A stretch of DNA of 64,000 nt from Panonychus citri (Eukaryota; Arthropoda; Arachnida; Trombidiformes; Tetranychidae), in assembly GCF_014898815.1 (NCBI RefSeq), contig NW_026515533.1, forward strand, positions 1 to 64,000, written 5' to 3'. The notes below the pieces were generated by a model, which saw nothing but the letters and a program-made list of their open reading frames with translations, had not been told where the DNA came from and searched no databases. Of the stretch, positions 41,011 through 52,071 are shown piece after piece. Each line of letters begins with the position of its first letter. Positions within the stretch are counted from its first letter, which is position 1. The translations under genes and the position numbers were made by a program.

Positions 41011-44000
41011 TTATGATGAGGACGATGAAGATGAAGATGAAGATGATGAAGGTGGTAAAGGTGTAATAGGAAGCGGAAGTGATGGATTTGTATCTTTATC
41101 CATTTTTGGATTAGTTTGTGGGACATTATCATCTGTAAGTCCAGTAGTTGTTGGATCACATTTGGTACACTTGACCAGTCCAGTTGCGTTACACTGGGAG
41201 CATCTTAAGGTAATTGAATCACTGGTGAAATGATGGATTAGTGATTTTTTTGATCCATTGCAGGTATTACATGGGATGAATCTCGCATTACCACAACATG
41301 GACACACTTGAAAATATTTGGCCGATGCTGTGGCGGGAATCCTAAAGTTGACCAGAATGTCCATTAGTTTATCCGATTCGTTAAGTTTCTCGACCAGTTC
41401 AACTCCCTTCGAGAAATTGAAATATGAATGGGATAAATTGGAAGAAAAAAACGAAGAAAAAAAATTCGAATTAGCAATTCTTTCAATTTCAATATAGAAA
41501 ATTAATTGATTAGAATCATTTTCTCAATGAGACAACTTTTTAATTGTCAAACTGATCAATTTATCGATACTAATCAACCATTTCTAATGATTAACTTATC
41601 ATCATTATCATGATAACAAATGCTAATCATTTTACAATCAACTGTAAAATAAAAAACATTATCAACTTGTACTTTTAGCGTGATGTTAATCATGATTCAA
41701 ATTGTTGGTTAATTCATCAACAATTTACCGTTAAATGATTTAAATTAAATCGTCCGTCATTATATTACTTATGATGATTGTGATTGAAACTTTTTTGTTC
41801 CGCCAGTAAATTGTTGCTTGTTATTTATAGTTACTCAAAATTATCATTAATTTATAATTGATGCATAAATTACAAAATATAAATAAATAGTAACTATTAC
41901 AATCAGTTAATTATGATGATGATCAATAATAATGAATTTACCTTGGTTTGTGTTATTAAAGTGGCAAAAAAAAAGAGGAGCAATTGTTGAGAGACTGAAC
42001 AACAATTAAAGCTTAAGCTTCAATTGATAATTGATTGTTGATGATGATGATGTTTATTAATGGTTATTGATATTGATTGGGAATGATTAACTTTCCTTTA
42101 GATTGTTATTGTTATTGGTTAATATACTAATCAAGTAAAGTTAATTGTTGTAGAGAGAGAGAGAAATCTTTGACTAATCAACTTTTGTAAGTTAATTGTA
42201 ATTGCACAGTTGATTGTTGAGAGAGAGATGAAAATAGGAGAGAAGCAAAAAATAGAGTAACTTAATGACCATTAGATGGACATCATCATTAGTTAACGGT
42301 AATTGATTTTGAAAGAGCTTAAAGATGATGAAGATGATGAAAAGATTGTTATCATTGGCGATTTTTTCTTCCTTTTTCTATTCTCCTTCATCGAATCTGT
42401 CAGTTCTAATCAATCTTTCAGGTCAGTTTTCTATTGATCATCAAGGCTCATCATCAATCTAATCATCATCATCATCTTAATCATCATTAAACACCAGACA
42501 AGTTAAGATATAAATTGAACTGGCCAACGAGTTAATTGTGATCATCAGCAGAAAGAAAACTCAAGTTAACTTTTTTTTTTTGCTCTCCAATTCAATTGTG
42601 ACCTCAATTAAACTTTAATTCATATCCCAACAATCAACTACACAATCAAGGCCACTAACTAACAGATTAAAGCGATGATGATTAAGATAATTAAAGATAA
42701 AGATAATAGAGCACAATTAAAGTTAATCTTGGTTAGAGAAAGTTTCTATTTATTAAAATTCATTTAGTAGTAAATGATTAAGGTAAAAGTTTCGAGTTGT
42801 TAAAAAAAAAAGTTCTAACGGGATAAATTTAGCTTCGTATGAACAAGTGAACAATCAACTAATTATTATTACTTGGCCTTAATGATTTAATTCTTGATAT
42901 GATTTATTTTTACAAAGATTTCTCATTGTGATTAACCTTTAATTGTTGTTGTTGTTGTTGTTGTTGTTGTATGAACAATTTTTTGATTGTCTTGGATCTT
43001 GAACTTGATTTGATTTGATTTTGTTATTATATCAAAATCTCACAATTAATGGTAACAATCAGTTAATGAATCTAACTGATTGTCAACACTGTTGTTGTTA
43101 TAATTAAACAACTTCCGTGAAAAATTATTATTTTTTCACATTGACTTTTAAACTGTTAACAATTAACTTTGATTGTTGACCATGGATTGAGATTTCAATT
43201 GAATACATTGAACCTGAAAAAAAAGTACACAACAATTTAATCATCCGGTCAGCTAACGATTAACACAACAATTTGACAATCAACTAAACAATTGATACAA
43301 ACAATTAAACAACAGTTAAAAGAAGTGAAAAAAAAAATTATCACAATTCAACCAACAATCAAATTAAATTCAATTGGTAACAATTTAAACTTCCTTGTTA
43401 TTATTATTATTATTTTCACCATCGTTACATATTAACCATTTTTAATTGTAAACAATTAATTAATAGTACTCTTTGACCTGAATGTTATCCATAAGCAATA
43501 ACAATTAACTAAATCACTGCAATTGCCAAAAAAGTTAAATACAACAATTTAGATAAACATAACTACCGGCTATTGATCAATAAACGTTTATAAATTACTA
43601 TTAATATTAGTTTATAGCTGATAATTAACTGATTGTTGCTAATATTAGTATTTAACATTTTTTAATCAAAACAACATTTAATTGCTTGTAAAGTTTTAAT
43701 CATGTTTACTGATTGTAATTGGTAAATGAGTGAATATAAATTATATAAGTGTAATAATAAATTGGAAAACTTGACCAATTGGAATTGAATTTTTTTTTCG
43801 CTAAATTGTTGATAACAATTAAAATAAATTCTCATACTTACTCCTAAGTATTTACCCTCAACAAAGAGTGAAGGTATTCTTAATTGTCCCAATCTCTCAA
43901 TTAGTTCATCTCGAAAATCACCATTAAGGTAGACATCTCGTTCTTCGTACATAATCAAGTTCGAGAATAAAATTTTTCTCATAGTTCGACAATTATCGAA

Positions 44001-44909
44001 TGTACTTCGAACAATTCCCAAAGTCGTCGAATAGAGGACACATTTGTTTCTCTCTTCTTTCAGATAGTTTCGAGTTTTGTTATCCTAGAATTGAAGAAGA
44101 TGAAAAAAGATCGTTAGAACAACAAGTTCGAAGGTAAAAAAGACAATTCGAAACAAAAAAAAATCGAATTCACTAACTAGAACTATCACCAAAGTGACTT
44201 CTCGAATTCTCAGCTAAATTTAAATTCAGACAATTAGATTAATTCTAATTGTATCTTCATCATCACCATGAGAAAGTTAATTGTTAACTGATCTGTTATA
44301 ATGCAACGTAATTAAATTAAGCTTAATTGTAGTCAATGTTTGATATGAACAGAAAAAATTAACAATAACAAAGTTTAATTGTCAATTAACTAATGATCTA
44401 ACTTTTTAAGTTAGTGAAAACTTTTTTGCTCCTCATTAATTGTTACTGTTGTTGCTTAACAATTAACTAATTATCCTAAATATTGACCTTTCTTTTCGTT
44501 ACAATCAGTAAATTGTATCACTAGTGTTTAAGATAATCTGAGAAAATGATTAGTAACTTTCACACAATTAAAAAAAAAAGTTCTTAAAATAAACTAACAA
44601 TCAGATAAAAACACTAATCAGTTACCTTGAAAAATGATTAACAAATTAATCTTTGGCTAATTGTGTGATAATTAATTGTTATATCCTTAACAATATCAAC
44701 TGATTAAATATAAATTCATTGAATTAACTTAAATTTACTTTTGCTTGGTTGATCTAAATCATTACCATTGTCACCTTTACACAATTTGAATGGTTAATTG
44801 TTAACCTTGGTAAACAATTAACAAGGTAAAACAAGAAAATTAAGAAATAACAATCAATTCTCAATTAAGTGGAAAAGATTAACTTACTTGATTAGTGATA
44901 ATCTCATAA
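41011..44909 (-). CDS. GRXCR-type glutaredoxin domain cysteine-rich protein, 3' part separated from its 5' exon
   Basis: Minus-strand exons: the tail of a split exon at 44909-44888 (ending TNQ before a GTAAGT donor), 44084-43842 and 41406-41011. They match the glutaredoxin domain-containing cysteine-rich protein family (vertebrate GRXCR1/2, needed for hair-cell stereocilia actin). Exon 2 encodes the glutaredoxin-like part: CVLYSTTLGIVRSTFDNC, then YEERDVYL and PSLFVEGKYLG. Exon 3 encodes the linker and the four CxxC zinc-binding pairs (CPCC, CNTC, CSQC, CTKC), then a poly-Ser C-terminus. Phases all join at 0. The rest of the first exon lies at 62611-62430 on the other side of a 17.5 kb element. 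Counted without the element the protein has 278 residues, close to human GRXCR1. In this haplotype the gene is probably inactive or truncated. Confidence 0.85.
44904..44909. repeat. Left target-site duplication TCATAA
   Basis: TCATAA directly precedes the left end of the Polinton and is repeated at 62430-62435. Six bases is the duplication size made by Polinton integrases. A preceding C is shared too, so seven bases match. Confidence 0.8.
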
Positions 44910-44962
44910 GTAGTAATAAACTGCTGGCTTTGGCTCATTTCATGAGCCAAAGCTCAGCAGTT
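44910..44962. repeat. Left terminal inverted repeat, itself a hairpin
   Basis: It matches the reverse complement of 62381-62429 with a few differences. Inside it, AACTGCTGGCTTTGGCTCAT (44919-44938) pairs with 44942-44962 around a TTC loop, making a hairpin of about 20 base pairs. Known Polinton terminal repeats are usually hundreds of bases long; this one is about 50. Confidence 0.85.
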
Positions 44963-44993
44963 GTCTTTATTCATTTAAAATTGGTTATACATT

Positions 44994-45440
44994 TTAATAA
45001 TCATCTTCATTAAGAATTTTAGTCAAAATATTTTTCAATATTTTTTCATTCATTGAATGTTTACAAATTTTAAACAATGAAAAAAATTTTCTAATTCTAT
45101 TAACCAAGATTACGAATAAGACACAAAAATAACCACACGCTGTAGAATCATTTCCTTGATATTTCATGGATGAATGGCTGTATCCATTTGGTGCATTACG
45201 TTCTATAAATGTCAAAATCAAACCATCAGGCTGACGTCCAAATGAATCAAAATATAAAGCACGACCATAGTTATTGAAATGTACAGCAACCCAATGTGAT
45301 CCTTCTTTATAGCTTTCATCTAAGTTTATTACATAAGCTTTAGGTTTTATGGTAAGATGTGGTAAACGATCAATTGGGTAAACACCACCAAACCATTTAT
45401 ATTTTTTCAAAGCATTGTTAATATCTATGCTCGTAAGCAT
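44994..45440 (-). CDS. PRO: Adenovirus-type cysteine protease (adenain-like)
   Basis: 148 residues, complete. It is the maturation protease of the virion programme of Polintons and adenoviruses, which cleaves capsid precursors. Visible catalytic parts: the histidine in SHWVAVHF near residue 49, the acidic residue in YFDSFGR, the glutamine in MKYQGND and the nucleophile in TACGYFCVLF near 102, in the same order as adenain. It starts one base after the stop of the capsid gene, so the two are likely co-transcribed. It is the last gene before the left terminus. Length is normal for the family. Confidence 0.85.
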   Translation of the reverse strand: MLTSIDINNALKKYKWFGGVYPIDRLPHLTIKPKAYVINLDESYKEGSHWVAVHFNNYGRALYFDSFGRQPDGLILTFIERNAPNGYSHSSMKYQGNDSTACGYFCVLFVILVNRIRKFFSLFKICKHSMNEKILKNILTKILNEDDY

Positions 45441-45441
45441 T

Positions 45442-46677
45442 TTAGTAATCTATTGTTACTTGTCTATCTTTGTCTATCGTTATTAGATTATCATATTGTC
45501 CAAAAATAATGGCTTTGACAGACTTATCTAATGTTTTAGAAAATCTTATTTCTAATCTAACCTTTCCTCTTTTAATTAAAGATAATACACCAGTCTCTGC
45601 TCCTAAGTCACCACCTATATCGAAAGCAAATAGAACAGTACTTTTCAAATATTTTTCATAGTCTAATTTCATTTGAGGAACTCCATCATCTTGACCAAGA
45701 ACACGGTATAGATCAACGAATTCTCTGACCGCATTATCTTGTTCAAAATTAGGTGTATATGGGATACTTGGATATAATACACCATCAATATTTAAACAGA
45801 TATGATTAATATTGAAATGGTCAAATTTCCAAGGATCTTTTTGAATATCACCACTCAAACTTTTATCATCGACGAATCCAATGATGATCCGTTTTGGTAA
45901 TTGTCCAATGAAAATATTCTCAATTGTTACATTAGAAACTCCTTTGGAAATTGTTAATCCTTTTGTATCAGATCTAGTTACAAAATATTTAGCCGGAAAT
46001 GATTCTAAAGTTTTCGCAATTGAAACTTGGACATCAGGATATAGTTTAACCCGTCTCAATATCAGAGAAAAGGCGTTAATTTTAACAGAATAATTTGTAT
46101 CAGTAATTGAAATTAAAGGAAAACTTGAGGTGCTTCTAGTGAACTTAAATATGATGGGTACACCATTCAATAGAAGTTTGTCTTGTGTACACATAGGCAC
46201 ATTTAATCTAAAGTATAGTTCATAAGTTTTATTAGGTTGAACGTTTGTTTCCTTATTGATAACACCTTTTTCGGCTTCACAAGGATGACGGTATAATAAA
46301 TTTTCAAGATAAGCTTGATAATGATACATATTATTTGCTAAGGAAGTATTGACAGTTCCTAGAATAAGATCAACTTGTTCAAATAGCGCGTTACCAAAGT
46401 TATTCACAAGTTTAACTGTATTTTCTTTGTCCACTATTTGACCTTTATCATTCAAAATATTCAAATTAATATGAACCATTGTAGCACTTAAGTCAGTGAA
46501 ATCTTCAGATGCAGGAATATTAAGCTCATAAGTCTTTCCGTTTTCTAAACTAGCAGCTGGTCTATAGTCAACTTCATAGTATGTATCAATGGCGACTTGG
46601 TGGGGAACAACGAATATAGAAAGTTCACTTTTACTTGCAGGCATTGATGATTGATGTAGATACTCCATATTAGTCAA
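45442..46677 (-). CDS. Polinton capsid protein (hexon-like, F54H12.2 type)
   Basis: 411 residues, intact. It resembles the Polinton/adintovirus capsid family often annotated as F54H12.2-like, which is predicted to have the double jelly-roll fold of adenovirus hexon. Family-typical features seen: an N-terminal VPHQVAIDTYYEVDYRP stretch, SEDFTDLSATMVHI, NNFGNALFEQVDLILG, a tyrosine-rich YHYQAYLENLL, IGQLPKRIIIGFV and the WKFDHFNINHICLNIDG block. It overlaps the basic protein gene upstream by eight bases and is followed by the protease gene after one base. An intact capsid frame supports a virus-like origin. The assignment to hexon rather than another shell protein is from family knowledge, not shown directly. 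Confidence 0.8.
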   Translation of the reverse strand: MTNMEYLHQSSMPASKSELSIFVVPHQVAIDTYYEVDYRPAASLENGKTYELNIPASEDFTDLSATMVHINLNILNDKGQIVDKENTVKLVNNFGNALFEQVDLILGTVNTSLANNMYHYQAYLENLLYRHPCEAEKGVINKETNVQPNKTYELYFRLNVPMCTQDKLLLNGVPIIFKFTRSTSSFPLISITDTNYSVKINAFSLILRRVKLYPDVQVSIAKTLESFPAKYFVTRSDTKGLTISKGVSNVTIENIFIGQLPKRIIIGFVDDKSLSGDIQKDPWKFDHFNINHICLNIDGVLYPSIPYTPNFEQDNAVREFVDLYRVLGQDDGVPQMKLDYEKYLKSTVLFAFDIGGDLGAETGVLSLIKRGKVRLEIRFSKTLDKSVKAIIFGQYDNLITIDKDRQVTIDY

Positions 46678-47080
46678 AAATATCTTTTTTATTTACTTTT
46701 CTTTTCTTACTTCTATTTTTCTTATATGTTTTTTTACGTTTAACACCAGAGCCTTTTTGCTCTATATAATCAGATGTTTTAGATAATGATTCTTTAGCAG
46801 CTTCCTTTAAACCTTGTTTAGCCCTTGTTATTAAAACTTGTTTGATATTTCTTTTCTTATCTAAGATATCTTGTCCCACATTTACTCCAGTTTTTAGTGC
46901 ATGTTTACCAAACATTTTGAGAATCGGTATTCCAAATCTTCTGATTAAAGTACCAATACCATAACCTCTTTGATATGGAAAACCTCTATAGACACTGATA
47001 TCCGAAAACCCTGAACCAGCTTGAGTTTTATAAAAGTGAGTGAAATTAGAATCACAAGAACAATAAACTTTTCTTTGCAT
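46670..47080 (-). CDS. Small basic virion-like protein (Polinton pX/pVI-type)
   Basis: 136 residues. The middle has a glycine-rich YQRGYGIGTLIRRFGIPILK segment and an amphipathic KHALKTGVNVGQDILDKK part. The C-terminus is a strongly basic KRKKTYKKNRSKKRK tail. Proteins of this shape sit just upstream of the capsid gene in many Polintons and are compared with adenovirus core or membrane-lytic proteins. DNA condensation or membrane activity is inferred only. The stop overlaps the capsid start, which suggests coupled expression. Confidence 0.6.
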   Translation of the reverse strand: MQRKVYCSCDSNFTHFYKTQAGSGFSDISVYRGFPYQRGYGIGTLIRRFGIPILKMFGKHALKTGVNVGQDILDKKRNIKQVLITRAKQGLKEAAKESLSKTSDYIEQKGSGVKRKKTYKKNRSKKRKVNKKDIFD

Positions 47081-47136
47081 TTTATCTTTATTTCATTTCA
47101 ATAGCTAATTAGTATTACAGTTTTTCTTATATAGTT

Positions 47137-48204
47137 TCAAACTCTTTTCAAATGTAAACCAATAAGAACTCGGCCTGATGCGAATTTTATTTGATTACCC
47201 ATCTCATCAGTTAGTAAAAAATTTATATCATCGATACGGTTAGTTCTTAGTGGATAATAAAATGGCTTCAGAAATCTCTCATGAACAATTTCTGATTTAT
47301 CACCTCGTTTTAATGGAAGAACTCTCAGAACACGTGCAGATTTATTTCCAACAAAATGTTCAGCTACAATGTCTGAATGAATAAACATTAAATGAGAACG
47401 CAAATTAAGGTTGCAATTATTCACCCCAGTGAAGGATTTAGCTCCATTGTTGAAAGATTGAAGCATTTGCAAATACGAATTAGAATCAAATCCTAGAGCA
47501 GAAATGAAATTTATATCTGGAAAATAGGGAACAAATATATTTCCTTCATGCACTCCTGGGAAAATGATTATTTTACCATCATTATAGGAGATACCGGGAA
47601 CTGATTCTATATCAGTGGGTTTCTCAATATTTTTACCCTTACTTTTACTGATAATACCAAGTTCGGATAATCGCAGTAAAAGAATCTTCCCCTGTTGTTC
47701 AACTCTAGATTTTTCTTCTTCCAAAGATCTTTTAACTCGTTCTGTTTCATTCAGAATTTGTTCGATGTTTTTAGTTTTATTCTCTAACTCGAATAGCAAC
47801 TCGGATTTTTTTCCTTTCAGTTCATTATTTTCAATTTTTAATTGATCAAGAGTATCATTGTTAGCAATATTCATTTTGTTAAGATTATCTCTTTCTTCTT
47901 GTAGAATTATAAGCTTTTCTTTAATTTCTTTGATCTCTTTGTCTCGTTGCTCTATCAATGTATTGAATTTAGTATTTAAAAGTGTAATATTATCATTACA
48001 TTTGTTGAGCTCAGCAACCTTACTAGATATTACATCTATTGATTGATTATTTTCCATCTCATAGTTTTTTTGACTCTCATTCTGGACTTTTTTAAGCTCA
48101 GTTATTTGTTTGTTCAAATTTTCAATTTCTTCTTCGTATTTTCTCTTCATTTCTCTTTTATTGTTTCTGCTAAAACGCTTCGTGTTGTCTCTTATTTTCC
48201 TCAA
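47137..48204 (-). CDS. C-terminal part of conserved Polinton virion-like protein, with coiled coil
   Basis: 355 codons. The first ~190 residues are a Glu/Lys/Leu-rich coiled coil. The last ~150 are the conserved end of a Polinton protein family, with SHLMFIHSDIVAEHFVGNK, FLKPFYYPL and DEMGNQIKFASGRVLIGLHL. In related elements this end belongs to one protein with the N-terminal part found here at 48284-49252. The start codon is uncertain because the frame continues from upstream across breaks at about 48250 and 48300. A minor capsid or penton-like role has been suggested for such proteins; I can only support family membership. Confidence 0.6.
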   Translation of the reverse strand: MRKIRDNTKRFSRNNKREMKRKYEEEIENLNKQITELKKVQNESQKNYEMENNQSIDVISSKVAELNKCNDNITLLNTKFNTLIEQRDKEIKEIKEKLIILQEERDNLNKMNIANNDTLDQLKIENNELKGKKSELLFELENKTKNIEQILNETERVKRSLEEEKSRVEQQGKILLLRLSELGIISKSKGKNIEKPTDIESVPGISYNDGKIIIFPGVHEGNIFVPYFPDINFISALGFDSNSYLQMLQSFNNGAKSFTGVNNCNLNLRSHLMFIHSDIVAEHFVGNKSARVLRVLPLKRGDKSEIVHERFLKPFYYPLRTNRIDDINFLLTDEMGNQIKFASGRVLIGLHLKRV

Positions 48205-48283
48205 GCTTAAGTATATTTTCTGTCTTTCTTCTGAATCATTGATATGTTTTCTGAAAATTCCTGCATATCTCTTTCATGTTTAG

Positions 48284-49252
48284 CTATTTGAATATTAAGA
48301 TTGTGATTGAGTTCTTTTCTAATCTAATCTCTTTCCGTATATTTTCGATAGTTTCTTCATGACGTTGAATGTGACCTCTTAATGTTTGAATGGTATTGTC
48401 TTTGAGTCTTGTGATACTTTCGATTTCTGAATTTTTCTCATTATTGAATGAAGCTTTTTTCCCGATTTGATCTTGTAAATCATGAACTTGTTGAACAAAT
48501 TGCTTGAGTGATGCTTGTAATTTATCGATTTGCTGTTGTTGTTCAATAGTCTGTTTTTCATACTTGTCCATTTCATTGTATAAACTTTGTAAATCGATTT
48601 TATCTTTGAATTTTTCTCTCAAAGTTTTGAAAATATTTCTTCTTTCGTTGTCTGACAATTCTCTAAGTTTTTTAGCATCCCATTCAGCTACGAAGGTGTT
48701 AATATCTACATTTGGTTGAGTTTCAGGTGACCAAATAGTTTCAAATGTATTAACAGAAGATTGATTTTGCAAATTTTCAGAATTCGTTTCTGAGTTACTT
48801 TTTTCATTAGGCTCGTTTACATTGGATTTATTATCACCAATCTGTTTATTATCAAGAGTTTGCTCAACTGATCTTTTACTTCGTTTATTGCTTGTATTAT
48901 CGTTATATAAATCGAGGAGAGCTCTATTTATTTTCTCGATAATTTTATGTGTATCGTCTGTTTCCTCTAAATCGATATCGGTTATCATTTTTCCAGTAAC
49001 AGAATTGTTAGATAGCAGTTGAACTTCTAGTTTAAATGACGATGGTCTAACATCAACAGGATAAAATATTTCTTGTACCCCAACTACCCAGTCACCATCT
49101 AACTTCAATGAATATGGTAGTTTATTCGAGAATTTACTAAGGGTATTTTCTGGAAAATGGTCCAGTGAATCATTAGAAACCACTTCTACAAAATGTTCTT
49201 CAGATTGATTCCACATCTTTAACCCAGCTGTTAAATTTATCAGGGTATCCAA
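48284..49252 (-). CDS. N-terminal part of conserved Polinton virion-like protein, with coiled coil
   Basis: 322 codons. The conserved head includes VVSNDSLDHFPENTLSKFSN and LKLDGDWVVGVQEIFYP, the usual start of a Polinton protein. A polar linker and a long coiled coil (from about residue 195) follow. Met13 (49216) may be the real start, since the first dozen codons overlap the integrase 3' end. The coiled-coil character continues past the stop in other frames into the gene at 47137-48204, so the two are one gene broken twice. The coiled coil of roughly 300 residues between conserved ends is larger than I would expect for the family. Confidence 0.6.
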   Translation of the reverse strand: MDTLINLTAGLKMWNQSEEHFVEVVSNDSLDHFPENTLSKFSNKLPYSLKLDGDWVVGVQEIFYPVDVRPSSFKLEVQLLSNNSVTGKMITDIDLEETDDTHKIIEKINRALLDLYNDNTSNKRSKRSVEQTLDNKQIGDNKSNVNEPNEKSNSETNSENLQNQSSVNTFETIWSPETQPNVDINTFVAEWDAKKLRELSDNERRNIFKTLREKFKDKIDLQSLYNEMDKYEKQTIEQQQQIDKLQASLKQFVQQVHDLQDQIGKKASFNNEKNSEIESITRLKDNTIQTLRGHIQRHEETIENIRKEIRLEKNSITILIFK

Positions 49253-50202
49253 TCCACTTCACAAAATATTCTTTTTTCTTAGTTTTAGAGTTTATCCTCG
49301 TCTTTAATACTTTAACTTGTAATAGATCAGGCTCGTTAGCATGTAATAACTGAGAATGATAAAAAATTGATGTTATCGGTTCACCTTCGTAGTCAGAAAG
49401 TCGATAAATATATCCTTGTGGAGATTTTTTCACTTTTACAACTTTGAATATTTCTTCAGTAAATGTACTTGTAGCACCTTTTTCAAATTTTTCTTTATCA
49501 CGAGATATGCGAACTGTATCACCAATTGAATAGGGTTTTCTTCTATCTTTGAATTTAGGATGAGACTTTCTTATATTAGCTAAAACATTTGAACGATTAC
49601 TTTCATTGACTTCAGATGGCGTCATCTGTATTATTCGGTGGTAGGAATGATTATATGCATCGATTATATTTTCAAGGACATCTATATATCTATGCGTATT
49701 TTGATAATATAAATATCTATATAATCTATTGCGTAATGTTCTGTTAAATCTTTCAACTATTGCGCATTTAATCTCACCGTCAGTTGCGTAAAAAAAATTT
49801 ATGTTAAAACTTTTGAAGAATTTTTTAACTGGTTCATTTTTAAACTCCTTCCCTTGATCACTTTGAATTTTTTGAGGTACACGCCCTTTGGATAAAATAT
49901 CTTCAAATGCTTTGATGATATCAGTTGATTTTTTTGTTTTCAAAGCTCTGGCCCAAACAAAACGACTGAAACAATCGATAACATTTAGAATGTATTTGAA
50001 ACCACTATTTTCTCTTGATATCCATGACATATCCATTAAATCGATTTGCCATTGTTCATCAATATTTGTTACGATAATTGGTAGTCTAGGGTACGGTTTT
50101 CTTACTTCCTTGAACAGATTATATGCGTTTTGTTTTTTTAACCAAGATTTTACAGTCTCAAATGAAATGTCAGGATTTATTTTTTCGCTTCTCTGTAGAG
50201 TC
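49200..50202 (-). CDS. INT: Polinton integrase with C-terminal chromodomain
   Basis: Retrovirus-type DDE integrase that inserts the element and makes the 6-bp duplication. Acidic triad: first Asp in QWQIDLMD (just before the Met at 50036), second in IQSDQGKEF, Glu in AIVERFNRTL. A basic SH3-like part (YSIGDTVRISR) follows, then a chromodomain, KKKEYFVKWIGYPDKFNSWV, at the C-terminus, which in related elements is thought to guide integration to chromatin. The open frame runs from about 50202. A further ~20 conserved residues seem to lie upstream in another frame beyond an A-run near 50188, so the N-terminus is broken or misassembled. The 3' end overlaps the next gene. Confidence 0.88.
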
Positions 50203-50232
50203 TATTAATACCTCCTAATGAGCCAGGATTTT

Positions 50233-51018
50233 TTACTGTGAAGTAGATATTTTTGAGAGTCCTTTCCATGTTTGTTGAATATTACTTTGTAAATTCTTTT
50301 TTGCAAGGTAACTGCTATTATCAATCTTTTTCATTAAATCAGGATATGATTGCAGTGCATCTAGAACTCGTAGCACTCCACGAGGTGTTGGAATTTTAGT
50401 CAAATCAGATTTTTTAAACATAAATAGGAAAGGTAAAACTTTACTCAACTTAGAGTTATGCATAGGCGTTCCATCGTTTCTAAGTATGTTATCGTCCTGA
50501 ACCAGACCTGGTATCTTTCTTATAGCTTCTTCGATTTCAGCTAAATTTAGTGAGGTTTTATTTAACAGCGTATTTTCTGTCGAATCGTATTGTGTCGATG
50601 TTGATGGTAAAATACTCTCATACTTATCATCTGATACATCAAAATCTTGTTGTCTGACCGATGGTGTTGATGTGGCTACTGGTTTAAAACTTTTAACTGG
50701 TGATGTAATACTTTCATTAAAATTATCATTTTCATCTTCATAAACTACAGGTTTTTTAAGATATTGATTTGGTAACTTATGTTGAATATCATGGTTTTTG
50801 ATGAAATCGCTTATTTGATCTCTGATTTCTCCATCTTGTTCAAGTTTCTTTTCACGATTCTCTAATGATCTATGAACAATTTGATTTATCAATCTAACTT
50901 TCATTTCGTCAGCTAAATTCGCATTTAATATTGGTTTTATGTCTGATGCATTATCTGGTAGACATTTTTTATTATATTCTCGTTCTGAAATAAGAACCAT
51001 TTTAGTCAAAGTGTTCAT
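50233..51018 (-). CDS. Conserved Polinton protein of unknown function
   Basis: 261 residues. It starts MNTLTKMVLISEREYNKK, like a family of Polinton proteins that begin with MVL(I/V) and an acidic or aromatic pair. The middle is polar and Ser/Thr-rich, probably disordered; the C-terminal ~70 residues (RGVLRVLDALQSYPDLMKKI) look helical. Its ATG overlaps the stop of the small hydrophobic frame upstream, as expected for a packed operon-like block. No enzymatic motif was found. Confidence 0.6.
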   Translation of the reverse strand: MNTLTKMVLISEREYNKKCLPDNASDIKPILNANLADEMKVRLINQIVHRSLENREKKLEQDGEIRDQISDFIKNHDIQHKLPNQYLKKPVVYEDENDNFNESITSPVKSFKPVATSTPSVRQQDFDVSDDKYESILPSTSTQYDSTENTLLNKTSLNLAEIEEAIRKIPGLVQDDNILRNDGTPMHNSKLSKVLPFLFMFKKSDLTKIPTPRGVLRVLDALQSYPDLMKKIDNSSYLAKKNLQSNIQQTWKGLSKISTSQ

Positions 51019-51232
51019 TTTATAAATTTACGTGCTACAATATCAGCAAGAAGCGATATTGCAGGAATTAAAAGAGCTGGAAGAGCACCACCATGTTGTA
51101 TGATTATCTTTTTTTTATTTTTTAAAGAAGAACTTTTCCTAATTTTCTAAGAACTTTCTTATATGGTTTAAGTCTTCTTTTCTGATTCGCTTTGAGGGAA
51201 TGTTTCCTTTCAAGATATTTTACTAATATCAC
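51015..51232 (-). CDS. Small Lys-rich/hydrophobic Polinton protein, frame-broken
   Basis: Two short pieces in different frames. A Lys/Arg-rich piece (QKRRLKPYKKVLRKLGKVLL) is followed, across an A-run near 51115, by a glycine and hydrophobic piece (QHGGALPALLIPAISLLADI) ending at 51015. This basic-then-GG-hydrophobic arrangement is a recurring small protein of Polintons. The stop overlaps the start of the next gene. Start codon unknown. A short membrane-active or virion role would be a guess. Confidence 0.45.
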
Positions 51233-51399
51233 TTATTGTTGAATATATTTTACGGACATTTATCTAGTATTTGTTTTCTCTTCTTATCAGTCTTTACTTT
51301 ACTTAATTTTTAAGCACAGGGTAAAAGAAATCGCACTTTGAACAGTCATTTTCAAATGATATAATAAATGATTTTAAGATTAAATCTTATATAATCTAT

Positions 51400-52027
51400 A
51401 TTTGATAAGCAGTAACAAATTTTTCTCACCAAGAACATCAGTGAGCAAGCGAACTTCATCTGGTGTTTGTGTTTTAGTATCAATGAAAAGATAAGAATAA
51501 GGCTTTAAAGTTGCATCTTCAAAGATGTTTCGAAATTTCCGTATTGCGAAGGAAACATTTGTCTTGCAATGTTAGTTGCAATCGATCTATCTCTGGGGTT
51601 TTGAATAAAACAAAATAATTACAATTTAATGAAATATTGCGGCTTTCAGACCCTTTAACAAAAAGTTTTGTACAATAAGAATCACTGAACAGTTTTTATG
51701 ATGACTTTTTTTTGTGAATAATTCAGAGACAATTTTTGAATTTGAAGATTCATTCATTAAGTCATCTATTATAAACAACTCTGGCTGAGCACCATCTAAA
51801 CTTGTTAATATGTTTTCAGATAATCCAGAAATGAAATTAACATTATTAAGATGATTAAATATTTCCTGATATTCACTATAAAAATAAGTTATTCGCGCAG
51901 GCATAGGATATGAAAATCGAGAAACATTTTCAAGAAATTTCTTTACCCATAACGTTTTACCAGATCCTGACGGACCAGCAATAATCATTGTAAAAGGGTG
52001 TTTCAAATAAATATCATATAATTTCAT
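51400..52027 (-). CDS. ATPase: Genome-packaging ATPase (A32/FtsK-HerA type), broken in its 3' half
   Basis: The first 130 codons (52027 to about 51650) are intact and carry the P-loop IIAGPSGSGKTLWVKK (Walker A), the Walker B LFIIDDLM and the sensor-like SVILIVQN. This is the packaging ATPase that pumps DNA into virions in Polintons and PRD1/adeno-type viruses. After about 51660 the frame is lost. Conserved C-terminal pieces (for example PYSYLFIDTKTQTPDEVRLL) persist in other frames down to about 51430, so at least two breaks are present. As assembled the product would be truncated. Confidence 0.8.
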
Positions 52028-52071
52028 TTTAGTTTGTTTAAAATACTTTTATTAATTTTTAATTTTTTTTC

